From Pseudomonas sp. MUP55 (GTDB taxonomy: Bacteria; Pseudomonadota; Gammaproteobacteria; Pseudomonadales; Pseudomonadaceae), in contig NZ_CP138214.1 in assembly GCF_034043515.1 (NCBI RefSeq), positions 4,402,001-4,466,000 of the forward strand: 64,000 nt of DNA, written 5' to 3'. The notes under the pieces are model-generated. The model was not told where the DNA came from, did not search any database, and saw nothing but the letters and a program-made list of their open reading frames with translations. Positions 1-9,484 of the stretch are shown here, piece by piece (within the stretch, counting starts at the first letter, position 1; every line of letters starts with the position of its first letter). The translations under genes and the position numbers were made by a program.

Positions 1-5
1 TTGTA

Positions 6-57
6 TTGGACGCTGACAGTGGTGTAGATATAATGCGCCACCTAGAGAGAAAGGTGG
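6..57 (+). promoter_or_regulatory. Sigma-70 promoter and leader hairpin upstream of etfD
   Basis: The -35 TTGGAC (6-11) and -10 TATAAT (29-34) are separated by 17 bp, close to the ideal sigma-70 promoter. The bases after the -10 are GC-rich (GCGCC), a discriminator usually found at stringently controlled promoters. A 6-bp stem CCACCT/AGGTGG (38-57) would lie at the 5' end of the transcript. The etfD start is about 100 nt downstream, so this is the likely etfD promoter. Confidence 0.65.
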
Positions 58-139
58 GTCCTGCCGTTGCCGCAAGACGTCACCGAACCTCCACCCATTA
101 GAAAAAAAAGCCTGTTGAGCCTTGAGTAGGAGATAGCCT

Positions 140-1804
140 GTGGAACGCGAATACATGGAATTCGACGTGGTCATCGTCGGCGCCGGCCCGGCGGGCCTGT
201 CCGCCGCCTGCCGCCTGAAGCAGAAGGCCGCCGAAGCCGGTAAGGAAATCAGCGTCTGCGTGGTCGAGAAAGGCTCCGAAGTCGGCGCACACATCCTCTC
301 CGGCGCCGTCTTCGAACCACGCGCCCTGGACGAACTGTTCCCGGACTGGAAAGCACTCGGCGCCCCGCTCAACACCCCGGTGGTGCGTGACGACATCTAT
401 GTATTGCGCAGCGGCGAGACCTCCACCAAGGTTCCCGACTTCTTTGTGCCCAAGACCATGCACAACGAAGGCAACTACATCATCTCCCTGGGCAATCTGT
501 GCCGCTGGCTCGCCCAGCAGGCCGAGAACCTGGGCGTGGAAGTCTACCCAGGCTTCGCCGCTCAGGAAGCGCTGTTCGACGAGAACGGTGTGGTGCGCGG
601 GATCATCACCGGTGACCTCGGCGTCGACCGTGAAGGCAAGCCCAAAGAAGGCGTCTACACCCCCGGCATGGAGCTGCGCGGCAAGTACACGCTGTTCGCC
701 GAGGGCTGCCGCGGCCACATCGGCAAGCAGTTGATCGAGCGTTTCAACCTGGCCAGCGACGCCGACGCCCAGCACTACGGCATCGGTCTCAAGGAAATCT
801 GGGAAATCGATCCGGCCAAACATCAGCCGGGCCTGGTGGTGCACACCGCCGGTTGGCCGCTGGATATCATGGGCCACGAGAACACCGGCGGCTCGTTCCT
901 GTATCACCTGGAAAACAACCAGGTGGTGGTCGGTCTGATCGTCGATCTTTCCTACAGCAACCCGTTCCTGTCGCCCTTCGATGAGTTCCAGCGCCTCAAG
1001 CATCACCCGGTGCTGGCCCAGTACCTGGAAGGCGGCAAGCGCGTCAGCTACGGCGCCCGCGCCATCGCCAAGGGCGGTCTGAACTCCCTGCCCAAGATGG
1101 TCTTCAAGGGCGGCGCGCTGATCGGTTGCGACCTCGGCACCCTGAACTTCTCCAAGATCAAAGGCAGCCACACCGCGATGAAATCCGGCATGCTCGCCGC
1201 CGACGCCGTGGCCGACCGCCTGTTTGCCGAATCCGAAGGCGGTGATGAACTGACCGCCTACGTCGACAGCTTCAAATCGAGCTGGCTGTATGAAGAACTG
1301 TTCGCCAGCCGCAATTTCGGCGCGGCGGTGCACAAATACGGCGCCATCATCGGCGGCGGCTTCAACTGGCTGGATCAGAACATTTTCGGCGGCAAGATCC
1401 CGTTCACCCTGCGCGATACCACGCCGGATTACGCCTGCCTGAAGCTGGCCAAGGACAGCAAGAAGATCAACTACCCCAAACCCGACGGCAAGCTGAGCTT
1501 CGACAAGCTGAGCTCGGTGTTCATCTCCGGTACCAACCACGAAGAAGAGCAACCGTGCCACCTCAAACTCAAGGACCCGAGCATCCCGATCGGCACCAAC
1601 CTGCCGCTCTACGATGAACCGGCGCAGCGCTACTGCCCGGCTGGGGTGTATGAAGTGGTGACCCAGGAAGACGGCGAGAAACGCTTCCAGATCAACGCCC
1701 AGAACTGCGTGCACTGCAAGACCTGTGACATCAAGGACCCTTCGCAGAACATCACCTGGGTGACGCCGGAAGGCGCGGGTGGGCCGACTTACCCGAATAT
1801 GTAA
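140..1804 (+). CDS. etfD: Electron transfer flavoprotein-ubiquinone oxidoreductase
   Basis: A 554-aa ETF-QO that passes electrons from reduced ETF to the membrane quinone pool during fatty-acid and amino-acid oxidation. The N-terminus holds an FAD Rossmann motif (GAGPAG, about residues 14-19). The C-terminus holds the 4Fe-4S cysteines, C499 followed by C523/C526/C529 in a CxxCxxC pattern. Length matches the bacterial and mitochondrial family. The start is GTG, about 10 nt after an AGGAG-like site; an in-frame ATG lies five codons in. P. aeruginosa has etfD next to etfBA, which would lie just outside this window. Family assignment is secure. Confidence 0.96.
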   Translation: MEREYMEFDVVIVGAGPAGLSAACRLKQKAAEAGKEISVCVVEKGSEVGAHILSGAVFEPRALDELFPDWKALGAPLNTPVVRDDIYVLRSGETSTKVPDFFVPKTMHNEGNYIISLGNLCRWLAQQAENLGVEVYPGFAAQEALFDENGVVRGIITGDLGVDREGKPKEGVYTPGMELRGKYTLFAEGCRGHIGKQLIERFNLASDADAQHYGIGLKEIWEIDPAKHQPGLVVHTAGWPLDIMGHENTGGSFLYHLENNQVVVGLIVDLSYSNPFLSPFDEFQRLKHHPVLAQYLEGGKRVSYGARAIAKGGLNSLPKMVFKGGALIGCDLGTLNFSKIKGSHTAMKSGMLAADAVADRLFAESEGGDELTAYVDSFKSSWLYEELFASRNFGAAVHKYGAIIGGGFNWLDQNIFGGKIPFTLRDTTPDYACLKLAKDSKKINYPKPDGKLSFDKLSSVFISGTNHEEEQPCHLKLKDPSIPIGTNLPLYDEPAQRYCPAGVYEVVTQEDGEKRFQINAQNCVHCKTCDIKDPSQNITWVTPEGAGGPTYPNM

Positions 1805-1813
1805 GCCAAGCGA

Positions 1814-1836
1814 GGCCCCCGGATGGGGGCCTTTTT
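1814..1836 (+). terminator. Rho-independent terminator of etfD
   Basis: A GGCCCCC/GGGGGCC stem with a 4-nt loop is followed by five Ts, directly after the etfD stop codon. Confidence 0.85.
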
Positions 1837-1856
1837 CATGGCCGACATCAATTAAA

Positions 1857-1950
1857 AATGTGGGAGGGGGCTTGCCCCCGATAGCGGTGGGTCAGCCACA
1901 GATGGGCTGACTGATACACCGCCATCGGGGGCAAGCCCCCTCCCACATTT
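1857..1950. repeat. REPIN (inverted pair of REP elements)
   Basis: The left arm begins GTGGGAGGGGGCTTG and the right arm is its near-perfect inverse ending CCCTCCCAC, so about 94 nt can fold into one long hairpin. The central part keeps the TCAG...CTGA dyad seen in the other copies of the window. It separates the etfD terminator from the convergent AraC-family gene. Confidence 0.9.
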
Positions 1951-1973
1951 GGATTGTGTTTTGCCTGAATTGA

Positions 1974-2867
1974 CTAAGCAGCGCGCTCTTCGCCGGGGTT
2001 GCGCAGGAAGTAGCGTTTGTACTCGCGACTGAACTGCGAGGTGCTCTGATACCCCACACTATGCGCCGCCTGCGCCACGCCCATGCCATCTACCAGCAAT
2101 AGCTGCTGCGCCTTGAGCAACCGCAAGCGCTTGAGGTACTGCACCGGCGACAACAGGGTGCAGCGCTTGAAGTGTTCGTGAAAGGTCGACGCGCTCATAT
2201 GCGCAAACCCGGCCAGCGTCTCGATGTTCAGCGGTTCGGCGAAATGGGCATGCAGGTGGTTCAACGAGGTGGCAATCCGCGAAAACTGCCCCTGCTGTTC
2301 CACCAATGCGCGCAATACATCGGCCTGTGGCCCGCGCAGTGCGGTGAACAATAATTCGCGTACCCGCGCCGGGCCCATGATCCGGCTTTCCAGCGGATCG
2401 TGCAGGCACTGCAACAGCCGTTCGACGCACCCGCGCATGGCGTCATCGAGCACCACTGAACTCATCGATTCCAGGGTCTGCGCTGCCGGCGGCGGCCCGG
2501 CTTGCATGCCCATGGCCATGACCAACTCACCCAGCACCACCCGATCAATGCCCACGGTCACGCCCAGCAACGGCGCACCGGGCGCCATGGCGAAGGTCTC
2601 GCATTCGAAAGGCACGGGCATCGCCTGGACCAGGTAATGCCCGGCGCCATATTCCAGGGTACGCGGGCCCAGGTAAGCGACCTTGCTGCCCTGGGCCACG
2701 AACATCAGGCTCGGCTCGTAGATCTGTGGCCCGCGCGCCACATCGCAACTGGCACGCAGCACCTGCACGCCAGGAAGGTGAGTCGGGGAAAAACCGTCAC
2801 GGGAGGCGAGCCCCTCGATCAAGGAAACCAGCGTGGCGTTGGCGTCGACATGGCGGGTCAGGAGCAT
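1974..2867 (-). CDS. AraC-family transcriptional regulator (AraC_N type)
   Basis: A 297-aa regulator. The N-terminal half resembles the AraC_N effector-binding domain (PYLVQAMPVPFE region, about residues 75-90). The C-terminal 100 residues carry two helix-turn-helix motifs, the second ending in the typical GYQSTSQFSREYKR signature. It is transcribed away from the zinc alcohol dehydrogenase gene at 3087. This divergent pairing is common in Pseudomonas and suggests it controls the dehydrogenase. The inducer cannot be read from the sequence. The ATG start has only a weak GAGA upstream. Confidence 0.9.
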   Translation of the reverse strand: MLLTRHVDANATLVSLIEGLASRDGFSPTHLPGVQVLRASCDVARGPQIYEPSLMFVAQGSKVAYLGPRTLEYGAGHYLVQAMPVPFECETFAMAPGAPLLGVTVGIDRVVLGELVMAMGMQAGPPPAAQTLESMSSVVLDDAMRGCVERLLQCLHDPLESRIMGPARVRELLFTALRGPQADVLRALVEQQGQFSRIATSLNHLHAHFAEPLNIETLAGFAHMSASTFHEHFKRCTLLSPVQYLKRLRLLKAQQLLLVDGMGVAQAAHSVGYQSTSQFSREYKRYFLRNPGEERAA

Positions 2868-2914
2868 AAAAGCAGTTCTCGGGAGGGCTTGGATTTGGGC
2901 GTCAGCGAGCTTTA

Positions 2915-2975
2915 GGCTGCAAGCTGCAAGCGCATACAGTTTATAACTTGCAGCGTGTCGCTTGCGGCTTTTAGC
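2915..2975. repeat. GCTGCAAG-type inverted repeat in a divergent intergenic region
   Basis: The region between the AraC gene and the alcohol dehydrogenase holds iterated GCTGCAAG units on the left and their inverse CTTGCAGC / CGCTTGCGGC on the right, able to form a stem-loop around an AT-rich centre (ACAGTTTATAAC). It looks like a dispersed intergenic repeat rather than a regulator site, but it sits where both promoters should be. Confidence 0.5.
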
Positions 2976-3086
2976 TGCTCCCCCGGAGTTTTAGGCATGA
3001 GACTCGGAGCAATCACCATGGCCGCATCCGGGCGTGGCACGCAGAATGGCCCGCCTCACTTGTCACTGCTTTTGCGAGGTTTCTTT

Positions 3087-4139
3087 ATGTACACCGCCAT
3101 CGGTTACGCCGCCCAGTCGGCCACCACTCCCCTCGCCCCCATGTCGTTCGAACGCCGCAGCCCGCGCGCCGATGACGTGGCAATCGACATTCTCTACTGC
3201 GGCGTGTGCCACTCCGATATCCACCAGGCGCGCAACGAATGGGGCATCGCCGTTTACCCGCTGATGCCTGGCCATGAGATCGTCGGTAAAGTCACCGCCG
3301 TCGGTGCCAGCGTCACCGCCCATAAGGTGGGTGATCTGGTTGGCGTGGGCTGCATGGTCGACTCGTGCCGCCACTGCACAGCCTGCCAGGCGAACCTGGA
3401 GCAATACTGCCTCGAAGGCCCGACCATGACCTACGCCACCCCGGACCGGGTGGACGGCAGCAACACCATGGGCGGTTACTCCGACAGCATCGTGGTCAGC
3501 GAGCACTTTGTGGTGAAGATCCCGGCCAAGCTCGACCTGGCCAGCGCTGCGCCGATTCTGTGCGCGGGCATCACCACCTACTCGCCGCTCAAGCACTACG
3601 GCGTGAAGGCCGGCGACAAGGTCGGGATCCTCGGCATGGGCGGCCTGGGCCATATGGGCATCAAGTTCGCCAAGGCCATGGGCGCCGAAGTGACGCTGTT
3701 CACGCGTTCGGCGAGCAAGGCCGAAGAAGGCCGTCGCCAGGGCGCCGACCACGTGATCGTGTCCACCGATGCCGAGCAGATGAAAGCCGCCGCCGGGCAC
3801 TTCGACTTCCTGCTCGATACCATCCCGGTGCAGCACGACCTGAACCCCTACCTGGATGTGCTGCGCTTTGACGGCGTGCATATTCTGGTCGGCCTGATCG
3901 AACCGGTGGACCCGCCCGTCAACGCCGCCAAACTGGTGCTGGGCCGTAAAGTGCTGGCCGGCTCGCTGATCGGCGGCATTGCCGAAACCCAGGAAGTCCT
4001 GGATTTCTGTGCCGAGCATGGGATCACCTGCGACATCGAGATGCTCGACATCCGCCAGATCAACGAGGCTTACACACGGATGATCGCCGGTGATGTGAAG
4101 TACCGCTTCGTCATCGACATGGCGACCCTGAAGGCCTGA
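3087..4139 (+). CDS. Zinc-dependent alcohol dehydrogenase, NAD(P)-dependent (YahK/CAD-like)
   Basis: A 350-aa medium-chain dehydrogenase that probably reduces aldehydes or oxidises primary alcohols in the cytoplasm. Visible features are the catalytic zinc cysteine in CGVCHSD (about residues 38-44), GHE near residue 63, the structural-zinc cysteine cluster CRHCTACQANLEQYC (about 97-111) and the Rossmann motif GMGGLGHMG. These fit the cinnamyl-alcohol-dehydrogenase/YahK branch. The frame is open from 2955, but the ATG at 3087 is preferred because GCGAGGT lies just upstream and the family starts there. Regulation by the divergent AraC protein is inferred. Confidence 0.92.
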   Translation: MYTAIGYAAQSATTPLAPMSFERRSPRADDVAIDILYCGVCHSDIHQARNEWGIAVYPLMPGHEIVGKVTAVGASVTAHKVGDLVGVGCMVDSCRHCTACQANLEQYCLEGPTMTYATPDRVDGSNTMGGYSDSIVVSEHFVVKIPAKLDLASAAPILCAGITTYSPLKHYGVKAGDKVGILGMGGLGHMGIKFAKAMGAEVTLFTRSASKAEEGRRQGADHVIVSTDAEQMKAAAGHFDFLLDTIPVQHDLNPYLDVLRFDGVHILVGLIEPVDPPVNAAKLVLGRKVLAGSLIGGIAETQEVLDFCAEHGITCDIEMLDIRQINEAYTRMIAGDVKYRFVIDMATLKA

Positions 4140-4149
4140 TCAGGCCTTC
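4130..4149. other. Perfect 20-bp palindrome holding two convergent stop codons
   Basis: GAAGGCCTGA followed by its exact inverse lies across the junction of the dehydrogenase gene and the iclR gene. The two TGA stops abut (4137-4139 on plus, 4140-4142 on minus), so both genes end inside the same dyad. There is no T-tract, so it is not a standard terminator. Confidence 0.75.
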
Positions 4150-4943
4150 GCGCCCAGTTCCGCCGAGAGCCGAGCCGCGACCTGTTTGATCACAGGGATC
4201 AGCTCGGCCATCTTCTCCAGCGGCATGTAGGGCACGGTACTGGCGATGCTGATGCCGGCGACAATTCGCCGGCTGGCATCGCGCACCGGTGCCGCGACGC
4301 AACGGATCGACGGTTCGTTGTCTTCCAGGTCGAACGCATACCCGCCCACCACGTATTCATGCATGCGCTGCTCGAACTGCGCCCAGGACTGCTCAGGGTG
4401 CTGCGGCCACTGCAGGTTCTTGCCCCCCGCCGGCAGGCTGACTTCGTACAGGCGCTGCCACTCCTGAACGCCATCATCGAGCATCAACGCCTTGCCGATG
4501 CCGGTGCGCGCCAGCGGCATGCGATGGCCCACGCGCGAGCGCATTTCCGGTCCGTTGCGGCCAGGGTTCTTGTGCAGGTAGAGCACCTCGTCGTATTCGC
4601 GAATCGCCAGGTGAATGGTGTCGCCGGTCAGCGCCGACAGCTCATCCAGATAGGGCACCGCCAGGTTGACCAATGGCAACTCTTCACGCGCCTGAAAGCC
4701 CAGCTCGATCAACTTCGGCCCCAGCAGATAACCGACTTGCGGCACCACGCGCAGGTAACGCTCCTCCACCAGGCAACTGGCCAGGCGGTGCGTGGTGCTG
4801 CGGGTGGTGCCGATGCGCCGGGCGATTTCCTTGAGGTCCCGCGCGCCCGCCGCAACCGCTTGCACCACGCCCAGGCCGCGCAGCAGGGTCTGGGTGCCGG
4901 TAGGGGCGGCGTCTTTGACGGGGATGTGGGGGTTTTCCAGCAT
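4140..4943 (-). CDS. IclR-family transcriptional regulator
   Basis: A 267-aa IclR-type regulator with an N-terminal winged helix (about residues 20-80, IARRIGTTRSTTHRLASCL recognition region) and a C-terminal GAF-like effector domain (GIGKAL, GISIAS motifs). It lies downstream of, and on the same strand as, the SDR-araFGH operon, separated by a REPIN. IclR proteins often control nearby sugar or aromatic catabolism, so it is the best candidate regulator of that operon. The sequence does not prove this. Start ATG 4943. Confidence 0.92.
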   Translation of the reverse strand: MLENPHIPVKDAAPTGTQTLLRGLGVVQAVAAGARDLKEIARRIGTTRSTTHRLASCLVEERYLRVVPQVGYLLGPKLIELGFQAREELPLVNLAVPYLDELSALTGDTIHLAIREYDEVLYLHKNPGRNGPEMRSRVGHRMPLARTGIGKALMLDDGVQEWQRLYEVSLPAGGKNLQWPQHPEQSWAQFEQRMHEYVVGGYAFDLEDNEPSIRCVAAPVRDASRRIVAGISIASTVPYMPLEKMAELIPVIKQVAARLSAELGAKA

Positions 4944-5012
4944 ATCGGGCCTATAGATAAAAAAGCGGGGGCATTATGGCAAATACCGCCCTCCTGAACA
5001 CAGGAGATCCAC

Positions 5013-5105
5013 TGTGGGAGGGGGCTTGCCCCCGATAGCGGTGGGTCAGCTTGCACATCTGCCTACTGATAGACCGCCATCGGGGGCAAGCCCCCTCCCA
5101 CATTT
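5013..5105. repeat. REPIN between araH and the iclR gene
   Basis: Same architecture as the copy at 1857: a GTGGGAGGGGGCTTG arm, a TCAG...CTGA core and the inverse arm. It lies within a same-strand gene series and could end or attenuate the ara transcript before iclR. Confidence 0.9.
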
Positions 5106-5124
5106 AGTCCTCATATGGCATGAG

Positions 5125-6090
5125 TCAGCGTTGCTTCATGCGATCGATGATGACGGCCAGCAACAGGATCGAACCGCGGATCACGTACTGATAGAACGTG
5201 TCGATGTTTTTCAGGTTCATCGCGTTCTCGATGATCGCCAGGATCAGCACCCCGGCAATCACATGGCGGATCATGCCGATACCGCCGCTCAACGACACAC
5301 CGCCCAGCACGCACGCCGAGATCACTGTCAGTTCGAAACCCTGGCCGATCATCGGCTGGCCCGAGGTCATGCGCGAGGCGAGGATTACCCCCGCCAGTGC
5401 GCCAACCAGACCATGCACGGCAAAAATGATGATCTTGGTGCGATCAACGTTCACCCCGGCCAGCAGCGCCGCTTCCTGGTTGCCGCCAATCGCCATGGTG
5501 TTGCGCCCATAGGTGGTGTAGTTGAGCAGCCAGCCAAAGAACACAAAGCACAACACGGTAATGATGATCGGCACCGGCACGCCCATCAGTTGGCCGTTGC
5601 CGAACACGAAGAAGCCTTCGTCCATCACCCCCACCGCCTTGCCATTGGAGAAGATGTAAGCCAGGCCGCGCACGATCTGCATGGTCGCCAGGGTAGTGAT
5701 CAACGCGTTAATGCGCAGCTTGGCAATCACGATACCGTTGATCAGCCCCACCAGCAGGCCCATGGCCAAGGCCGCCGACACACCGAGCACAACGCTGTCG
5801 GTGTCGCGGATCACGATCCCCGCCACCACACCCGCGCAGGCGATCACCGAACCCACCGACAAGTCGAAATGCCCCGACGCCAGGCAGAACAGCATGGTGC
5901 ACGCAGCGATACCCACGGTGGAAATCGCCAGGCCCAGCCCGCGCATGTTCAGCGGCGACAGAAAGTTGTCGATAAACAGCGCGCTGAGCACAAAGATGCC
6001 CAACGCCGCGAGGAGCATCACCCAGTCATCCAGGAATTTGCGTTGGTTGAAACCTGGCCAGAAGCCTTTTGCAGTTTTTACTTCAGACAT
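5125..6090 (-). CDS. araH: L-arabinose ABC transporter permease
   Basis: A 321-aa inner-membrane permease of the RbsC/AraH family (BPD_transp_2). It has about 8-10 hydrophobic segments and the conserved GHFDLSVGS and GRNTMAIGGNQEAALLAGV stretches. It follows araG by 19 nt and ends the SDR-araF-araG-araH operon. Overall similarity is greatest to AraH, but substrate specificity within the pentose/hexose CUT2 transporters cannot be fixed from sequence alone. Confidence 0.93.
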   Translation of the reverse strand: MSEVKTAKGFWPGFNQRKFLDDWVMLLAALGIFVLSALFIDNFLSPLNMRGLGLAISTVGIAACTMLFCLASGHFDLSVGSVIACAGVVAGIVIRDTDSVVLGVSAALAMGLLVGLINGIVIAKLRINALITTLATMQIVRGLAYIFSNGKAVGVMDEGFFVFGNGQLMGVPVPIIITVLCFVFFGWLLNYTTYGRNTMAIGGNQEAALLAGVNVDRTKIIIFAVHGLVGALAGVILASRMTSGQPMIGQGFELTVISACVLGGVSLSGGIGMIRHVIAGVLILAIIENAMNLKNIDTFYQYVIRGSILLLAVIIDRMKQR

Positions 6091-6109
6091 ACCCGTGCCC
6101 TCGAATGCT

Positions 6110-7609
6110 TCAAGCCCGCGTACGCGGGAGTGCCAGTTGCAACAGCCGTGCTTCGTCCGCCTGTTCGCGGGGTAGCTCGCCGGTGAGAGCGCCTTCGCTC
6201 ATCACCAGAATGCGGTCGGAGATGCCCATCACCTCCATCAAGTCGCTGGACACCACAATCACGGCAATACCCTGCGCTGCGAGGTTGTGAATGATCTGAT
6301 AGATCTCCGACTTGGCGCCGATGTCGATACCCCGCGTGGGCTCGTCCAGCAGCAGCACCTTCATCGGCATCGACAGCCAGCGGCCGAGGATGGCTTTCTG
6401 CTGGTTGCCGCCGGACAGGTACATGATTTTCTGCTGGGCATTCGGCGTCTTCACGCGAAGCGCCTTGATCTGAGTGTCGGCGTTGCCCTTCTCCCAGTGA
6501 TCGCGCAGCAACCAGCCAAATGCCGCGTGGGCGCCACGGGCACTGATGTTGATGTTCTCGGCGACGCTGGCAAGCGGGAGGATGCCCTCCTTCTTGCGGT
6601 CCTCGGGGCACAGCAGCACGCCACCGGCGATGGCATCGCGTGGTGAGCGCAGGGCCAGCGGTGCTCCACAGAGTTCCAGGTGCCCCGCCGTGTTGCGTTC
6701 CAGGCCGCTTAGCAGGCGCAGCAGCTCCGTGCGCCCTGCCCCCACCAGCCCGAACAGGCCGAGAATTTCGCCTTTGCGCACCTGGAAGCTGATCGGTTCG
6801 CGCAGGCCGGTTCCCAGCAGGCCGTCGACCTTCAACGCGACTTCGCCGTGCTCACGCGGGCGATAGTCATAGATGTCCTGAATATCGCGACCGACCATGC
6901 AGGTCACCAACTGGTCGTGGCTCAGCGCGCTCATGTCATCGAAGGTACGCACGAAGCGCCCATCCTTGAATACCGTGACCGCATTGCAGATGCGGAACAC
7001 CTCCTCCATGCGGTGCGACACGTAGAGCACCACTTTGCCCTCGTCGCGCAGGCGCGTGATGATCGCCATCAAACGGTCGATCTCGCGGGCCGACAAGCTG
7101 CTGGTCGGCTCGTCGAAGGCGATCACATGGGCGCCACGGGACAGCGCCTTGGCGATTTCCACCAATTGGCGCTGGCCCAGGGACAGGCGACCAAGCTTCT
7201 CTTCAGGGTCGATTTCATCGGCCAGGCCCTTGAGGCACGCCAGCGCTTGCTGGCGCAGCAGGCCGCGGTTGACCACGCCAAAGCGCGACGGCATATGCCC
7301 CAGGAACAGGTTCTCGGCAACGGTCATTTCCGGCACCAGGTGCAGCTCCTGGTGAATCACCGCAACGCCGCTGGCAATGCTGTCGGCGGCGCATTTGAAG
7401 GCCATGACCTGCTCGCCGATCTGCACCGAGCCGGTGCTGGGAATATAGGCGCCGCCGAGGATTTTCAGCAGCGTCGATTTACCCGCACCGTTCTCGCCCA
7501 TCAGCGCATGCACCTGCCCTGGGTGGGCGGTGAAGCTGATGCCATCCAGCGCCTTGACCCCAGGGAAGGTTTTGCCGATTGCGTCAAAACGAAGGGCTGC
7601 AGCGGTCAT
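6110..7609 (-). CDS. araG: L-arabinose ABC transporter ATP-binding protein
   Basis: A 499-aa duplicated ATPase that powers CUT2 sugar import. The first domain has a perfect Walker A (GENGAGKST, about residues 37-45) and signature LSLGQRQ. The second has the degenerate Walker [10 protein letters not shown] and signature LSGGNQQK, the usual asymmetry of this family. ATG 7609 is chosen because it overlaps the araF stop as ATGA, indicating translational coupling. A GTG two codons upstream (7615) is possible. Confidence 0.95.
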   Translation of the reverse strand: MTAAALRFDAIGKTFPGVKALDGISFTAHPGQVHALMGENGAGKSTLLKILGGAYIPSTGSVQIGEQVMAFKCAADSIASGVAVIHQELHLVPEMTVAENLFLGHMPSRFGVVNRGLLRQQALACLKGLADEIDPEEKLGRLSLGQRQLVEIAKALSRGAHVIAFDEPTSSLSAREIDRLMAIITRLRDEGKVVLYVSHRMEEVFRICNAVTVFKDGRFVRTFDDMSALSHDQLVTCMVGRDIQDIYDYRPREHGEVALKVDGLLGTGLREPISFQVRKGEILGLFGLVGAGRTELLRLLSGLERNTAGHLELCGAPLALRSPRDAIAGGVLLCPEDRKKEGILPLASVAENINISARGAHAAFGWLLRDHWEKGNADTQIKALRVKTPNAQQKIMYLSGGNQQKAILGRWLSMPMKVLLLDEPTRGIDIGAKSEIYQIIHNLAAQGIAVIVVSSDLMEVMGISDRILVMSEGALTGELPREQADEARLLQLALPRTRA

Positions 7610-8586
7610 TTCCACAGCCCGATCTTGGTCAGTTCAGCCTGGAAATTGTCGCGGGTGATCAAGGTCACTTCGTCCATGGCGGTGTACTTGGGCGGTTCGG
7701 TGCCCTTGGTCACCCACTCGTACATCATCAGCGCGGTGTTGTAGCCCTCGATGTGCGGGCTAGGCAGCATCGAGCCGAAGAAACCGCTGTTGGCTTTCTT
7801 CAATTCGCCGATGGCGTCGGTGCCATTGATGCCGATGCCGATCACGTTGGCCGCCGCGAAACCGGCGCTTTCGGTCGCGCGTACGCCGCCCAGCACGGTG
7901 TTGTCGTTCATGCCGCCGATGATCAGGTTTTTCGCGCCACTGGGCAGTTTGACCAGGGCCGAGTTGGTGGCGTCCATGCTGCCCGGAACGTCGAGGGTTT
8001 TTAGCGCGGCGGTGAGGATGTGGTCTTTGGGGATGCCGGCTTCTTCCAGGGATTTGATCGAGCCGTCGGTGCGTTTCTTGCCGGTGTCCAGTTCATTGAA
8101 GGTGTTGATCACCGCATAAGTGTCCTTCCAGTCCCAGCCGCGTTTTTTCGCTTCGGCGGCCATCGCGGCGCCCTGCTTCTGGCCCACTTCGAAGGCGGCC
8201 ATGCCCAGGTACGGCACGTCCTCCATGAAGTTGCCCTTGGCATCGACGAAGCGGTCGTCCACAGCGATGACTTTCAAGCCGTTGACCTTGGCCTTGGCGA
8301 CAATCGCCGGGCCCAGCGATACGTCCGGCGGGCAGATCACAAAGCCCTTGGCGCCATTGGCGGCCAGGCTGTCAATGGCCGAGAGGGTCTTCTCACCGTC
8401 CGGCACGGCGATCTTGATCACGGTAAAACCGTGCTCCTTGCCGGCTTTTTCGGCAAAAGCCCATTCGGTTTGAAACCAGGGTTCTTCGGCCTGTTTGACC
8501 AGAAAGCCGATCTTCACTTCTTCAGCCGATACGAACCCGCTGAACGCCATTGCCAGCGCCACAGCACCGAGTGTCTTCTTGAACAT
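7606..8586 (-). CDS. araF: Periplasmic L-arabinose-binding protein
   Basis: A 326-aa periplasmic substrate-binding protein. A Sec signal peptide of about 22 residues ends at an SA-EE junction. The mature protein begins [19 protein letters not shown], strongly AraF-like, and contains the sugar-binding-type segments [12 protein letters not shown] and [11 protein letters not shown]. It is the second gene of the operon, 32 nt after the SDR gene, with a GAGGT ribosome-binding site. Ligand is likely L-arabinose, with D-galactose or D-fucose as possible alternatives. Confidence 0.94.
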   Translation of the reverse strand: MFKKTLGAVALAMAFSGFVSAEEVKIGFLVKQAEEPWFQTEWAFAEKAGKEHGFTVIKIAVPDGEKTLSAIDSLAANGAKGFVICPPDVSLGPAIVAKAKVNGLKVIAVDDRFVDAKGNFMEDVPYLGMAAFEVGQKQGAAMAAEAKKRGWDWKDTYAVINTFNELDTGKKRTDGSIKSLEEAGIPKDHILTAALKTLDVPGSMDATNSALVKLPSGAKNLIIGGMNDNTVLGGVRATESAGFAAANVIGIGINGTDAIGELKKANSGFFGSMLPSPHIEGYNTALMMYEWVTKGTEPPKYTAMDEVTLITRDNFQAELTKIGLWK

Positions 8587-8618
8587 GGACTACCTCATTC
8601 TTGTTATTGGAAAACGAT

Positions 8619-9440
8619 TTAGTCGTGGTACATCACAGACCGCCCGCCATCGATCATCAGGCAGGTGGCATTGATAAAGGGCGCTTCGTCGGTGGCCAGA
8701 AACAGCGCGGTCATCGCCACCTCGACCGGCTGGCCGATGCGCTTGGGCGGGTGCAGGTCGAACGCGCGCTGGCGCTCGGCGTGGGGGTCGGGAAAGGTGT
8801 TCCAGTAGTCGACGTTGAGCTGGGTTTCGATATATCCCGGGGCGATGGCATTCACGCGGATACCCTTGGGCGCGTATTCGATACCCAGGGCGCGGGTGAG
8901 CCCGAGCAGGCCGTGTTTGGCGACCGGGTAGGGAAAGCAGCCGGGAATGATGTGGCTGGAATGGGTGGAAGCAATGTTGATGATATTGCCGATGCCCTGC
9001 TCGATCATGTGTGGCAGCACCGAGCGGCAACCGTACCAGGCACCGTCCAGGTCAATGGCGAAGCAACGGCGCCAATCCTCGTCGGTCATTTGCAGCGGGT
9101 CGCAAAACACATTGACCCCGGCGCAGTTGACCAGCACGTCGACGCGGCCGAAGCGCTCGATGGCCACATCGACCAGCGCCTGCCACTGCGCCTTGCACGT
9201 GATATCGACGGCTTGCGCGACAATCTCGGCGCCACGTTCGCGCCAATGGGCCGCGACTTTTTCGACTTTATCGCACTGGATGTCCGCAATCACCAACCGC
9301 GCCTGCTGCGCCTGGAAGCAGGCCACAATCGCCTCGCCAATGCCTTGCGCAGCACCGGTGATGATCACCACCTTGTGCTTGAGGCGCTCGCCGTAAGTGG
9401 GCTCGGGCACGGCGGGTAAGGACAACGGTTGTGCCTGCAT
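8619..9440 (-). CDS. SDR-family oxidoreductase (probable sugar 1-dehydrogenase)
   Basis: A 273-aa classical short-chain dehydrogenase with the cofactor motif TGAAQGIGE (about residues 32-40), NCAGVN, a catalytic serine region ASTHSSH and YPVAK (Tyr-x3-Lys). The N-terminal extension of about 25 residues is longer than usual. It is the promoter-proximal gene of an operon with araFGH, so oxidation of the imported sugar to a lactone, the first step of a non-phosphorylative pathway, is the likely role. That step is inferred from context only. No lactonase or dehydratase genes are in the window. Confidence 0.85.
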   Translation of the reverse strand: MQAQPLSLPAVPEPTYGERLKHKVVIITGAAQGIGEAIVACFQAQQARLVIADIQCDKVEKVAAHWRERGAEIVAQAVDITCKAQWQALVDVAIERFGRVDVLVNCAGVNVFCDPLQMTDEDWRRCFAIDLDGAWYGCRSVLPHMIEQGIGNIINIASTHSSHIIPGCFPYPVAKHGLLGLTRALGIEYAPKGIRVNAIAPGYIETQLNVDYWNTFPDPHAERQRAFDLHPPKRIGQPVEVAMTALFLATDEAPFINATCLMIDGGRSVMYHD

Positions 9441-9484
9441 CGCTTCACCTGTTTTATTTTTGATAGTGAGTGCTGATGCAGGCG

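Noticed and set aside
98..1714. Long open frame antisense to etfD (538 codons)
   Set aside because: It is the mirror frame of a high-GC gene with strong codon bias. Its translation is Ala/Gly/Val/Asp low-complexity with no motif, and etfD is certain.
5014..6186. Plus-strand frame across the araH region
   Set aside because: It starts in a REPIN and runs antisense to the clear AraH permease. Its His/Gln/Asp-rich composition is typical of a shadow frame.
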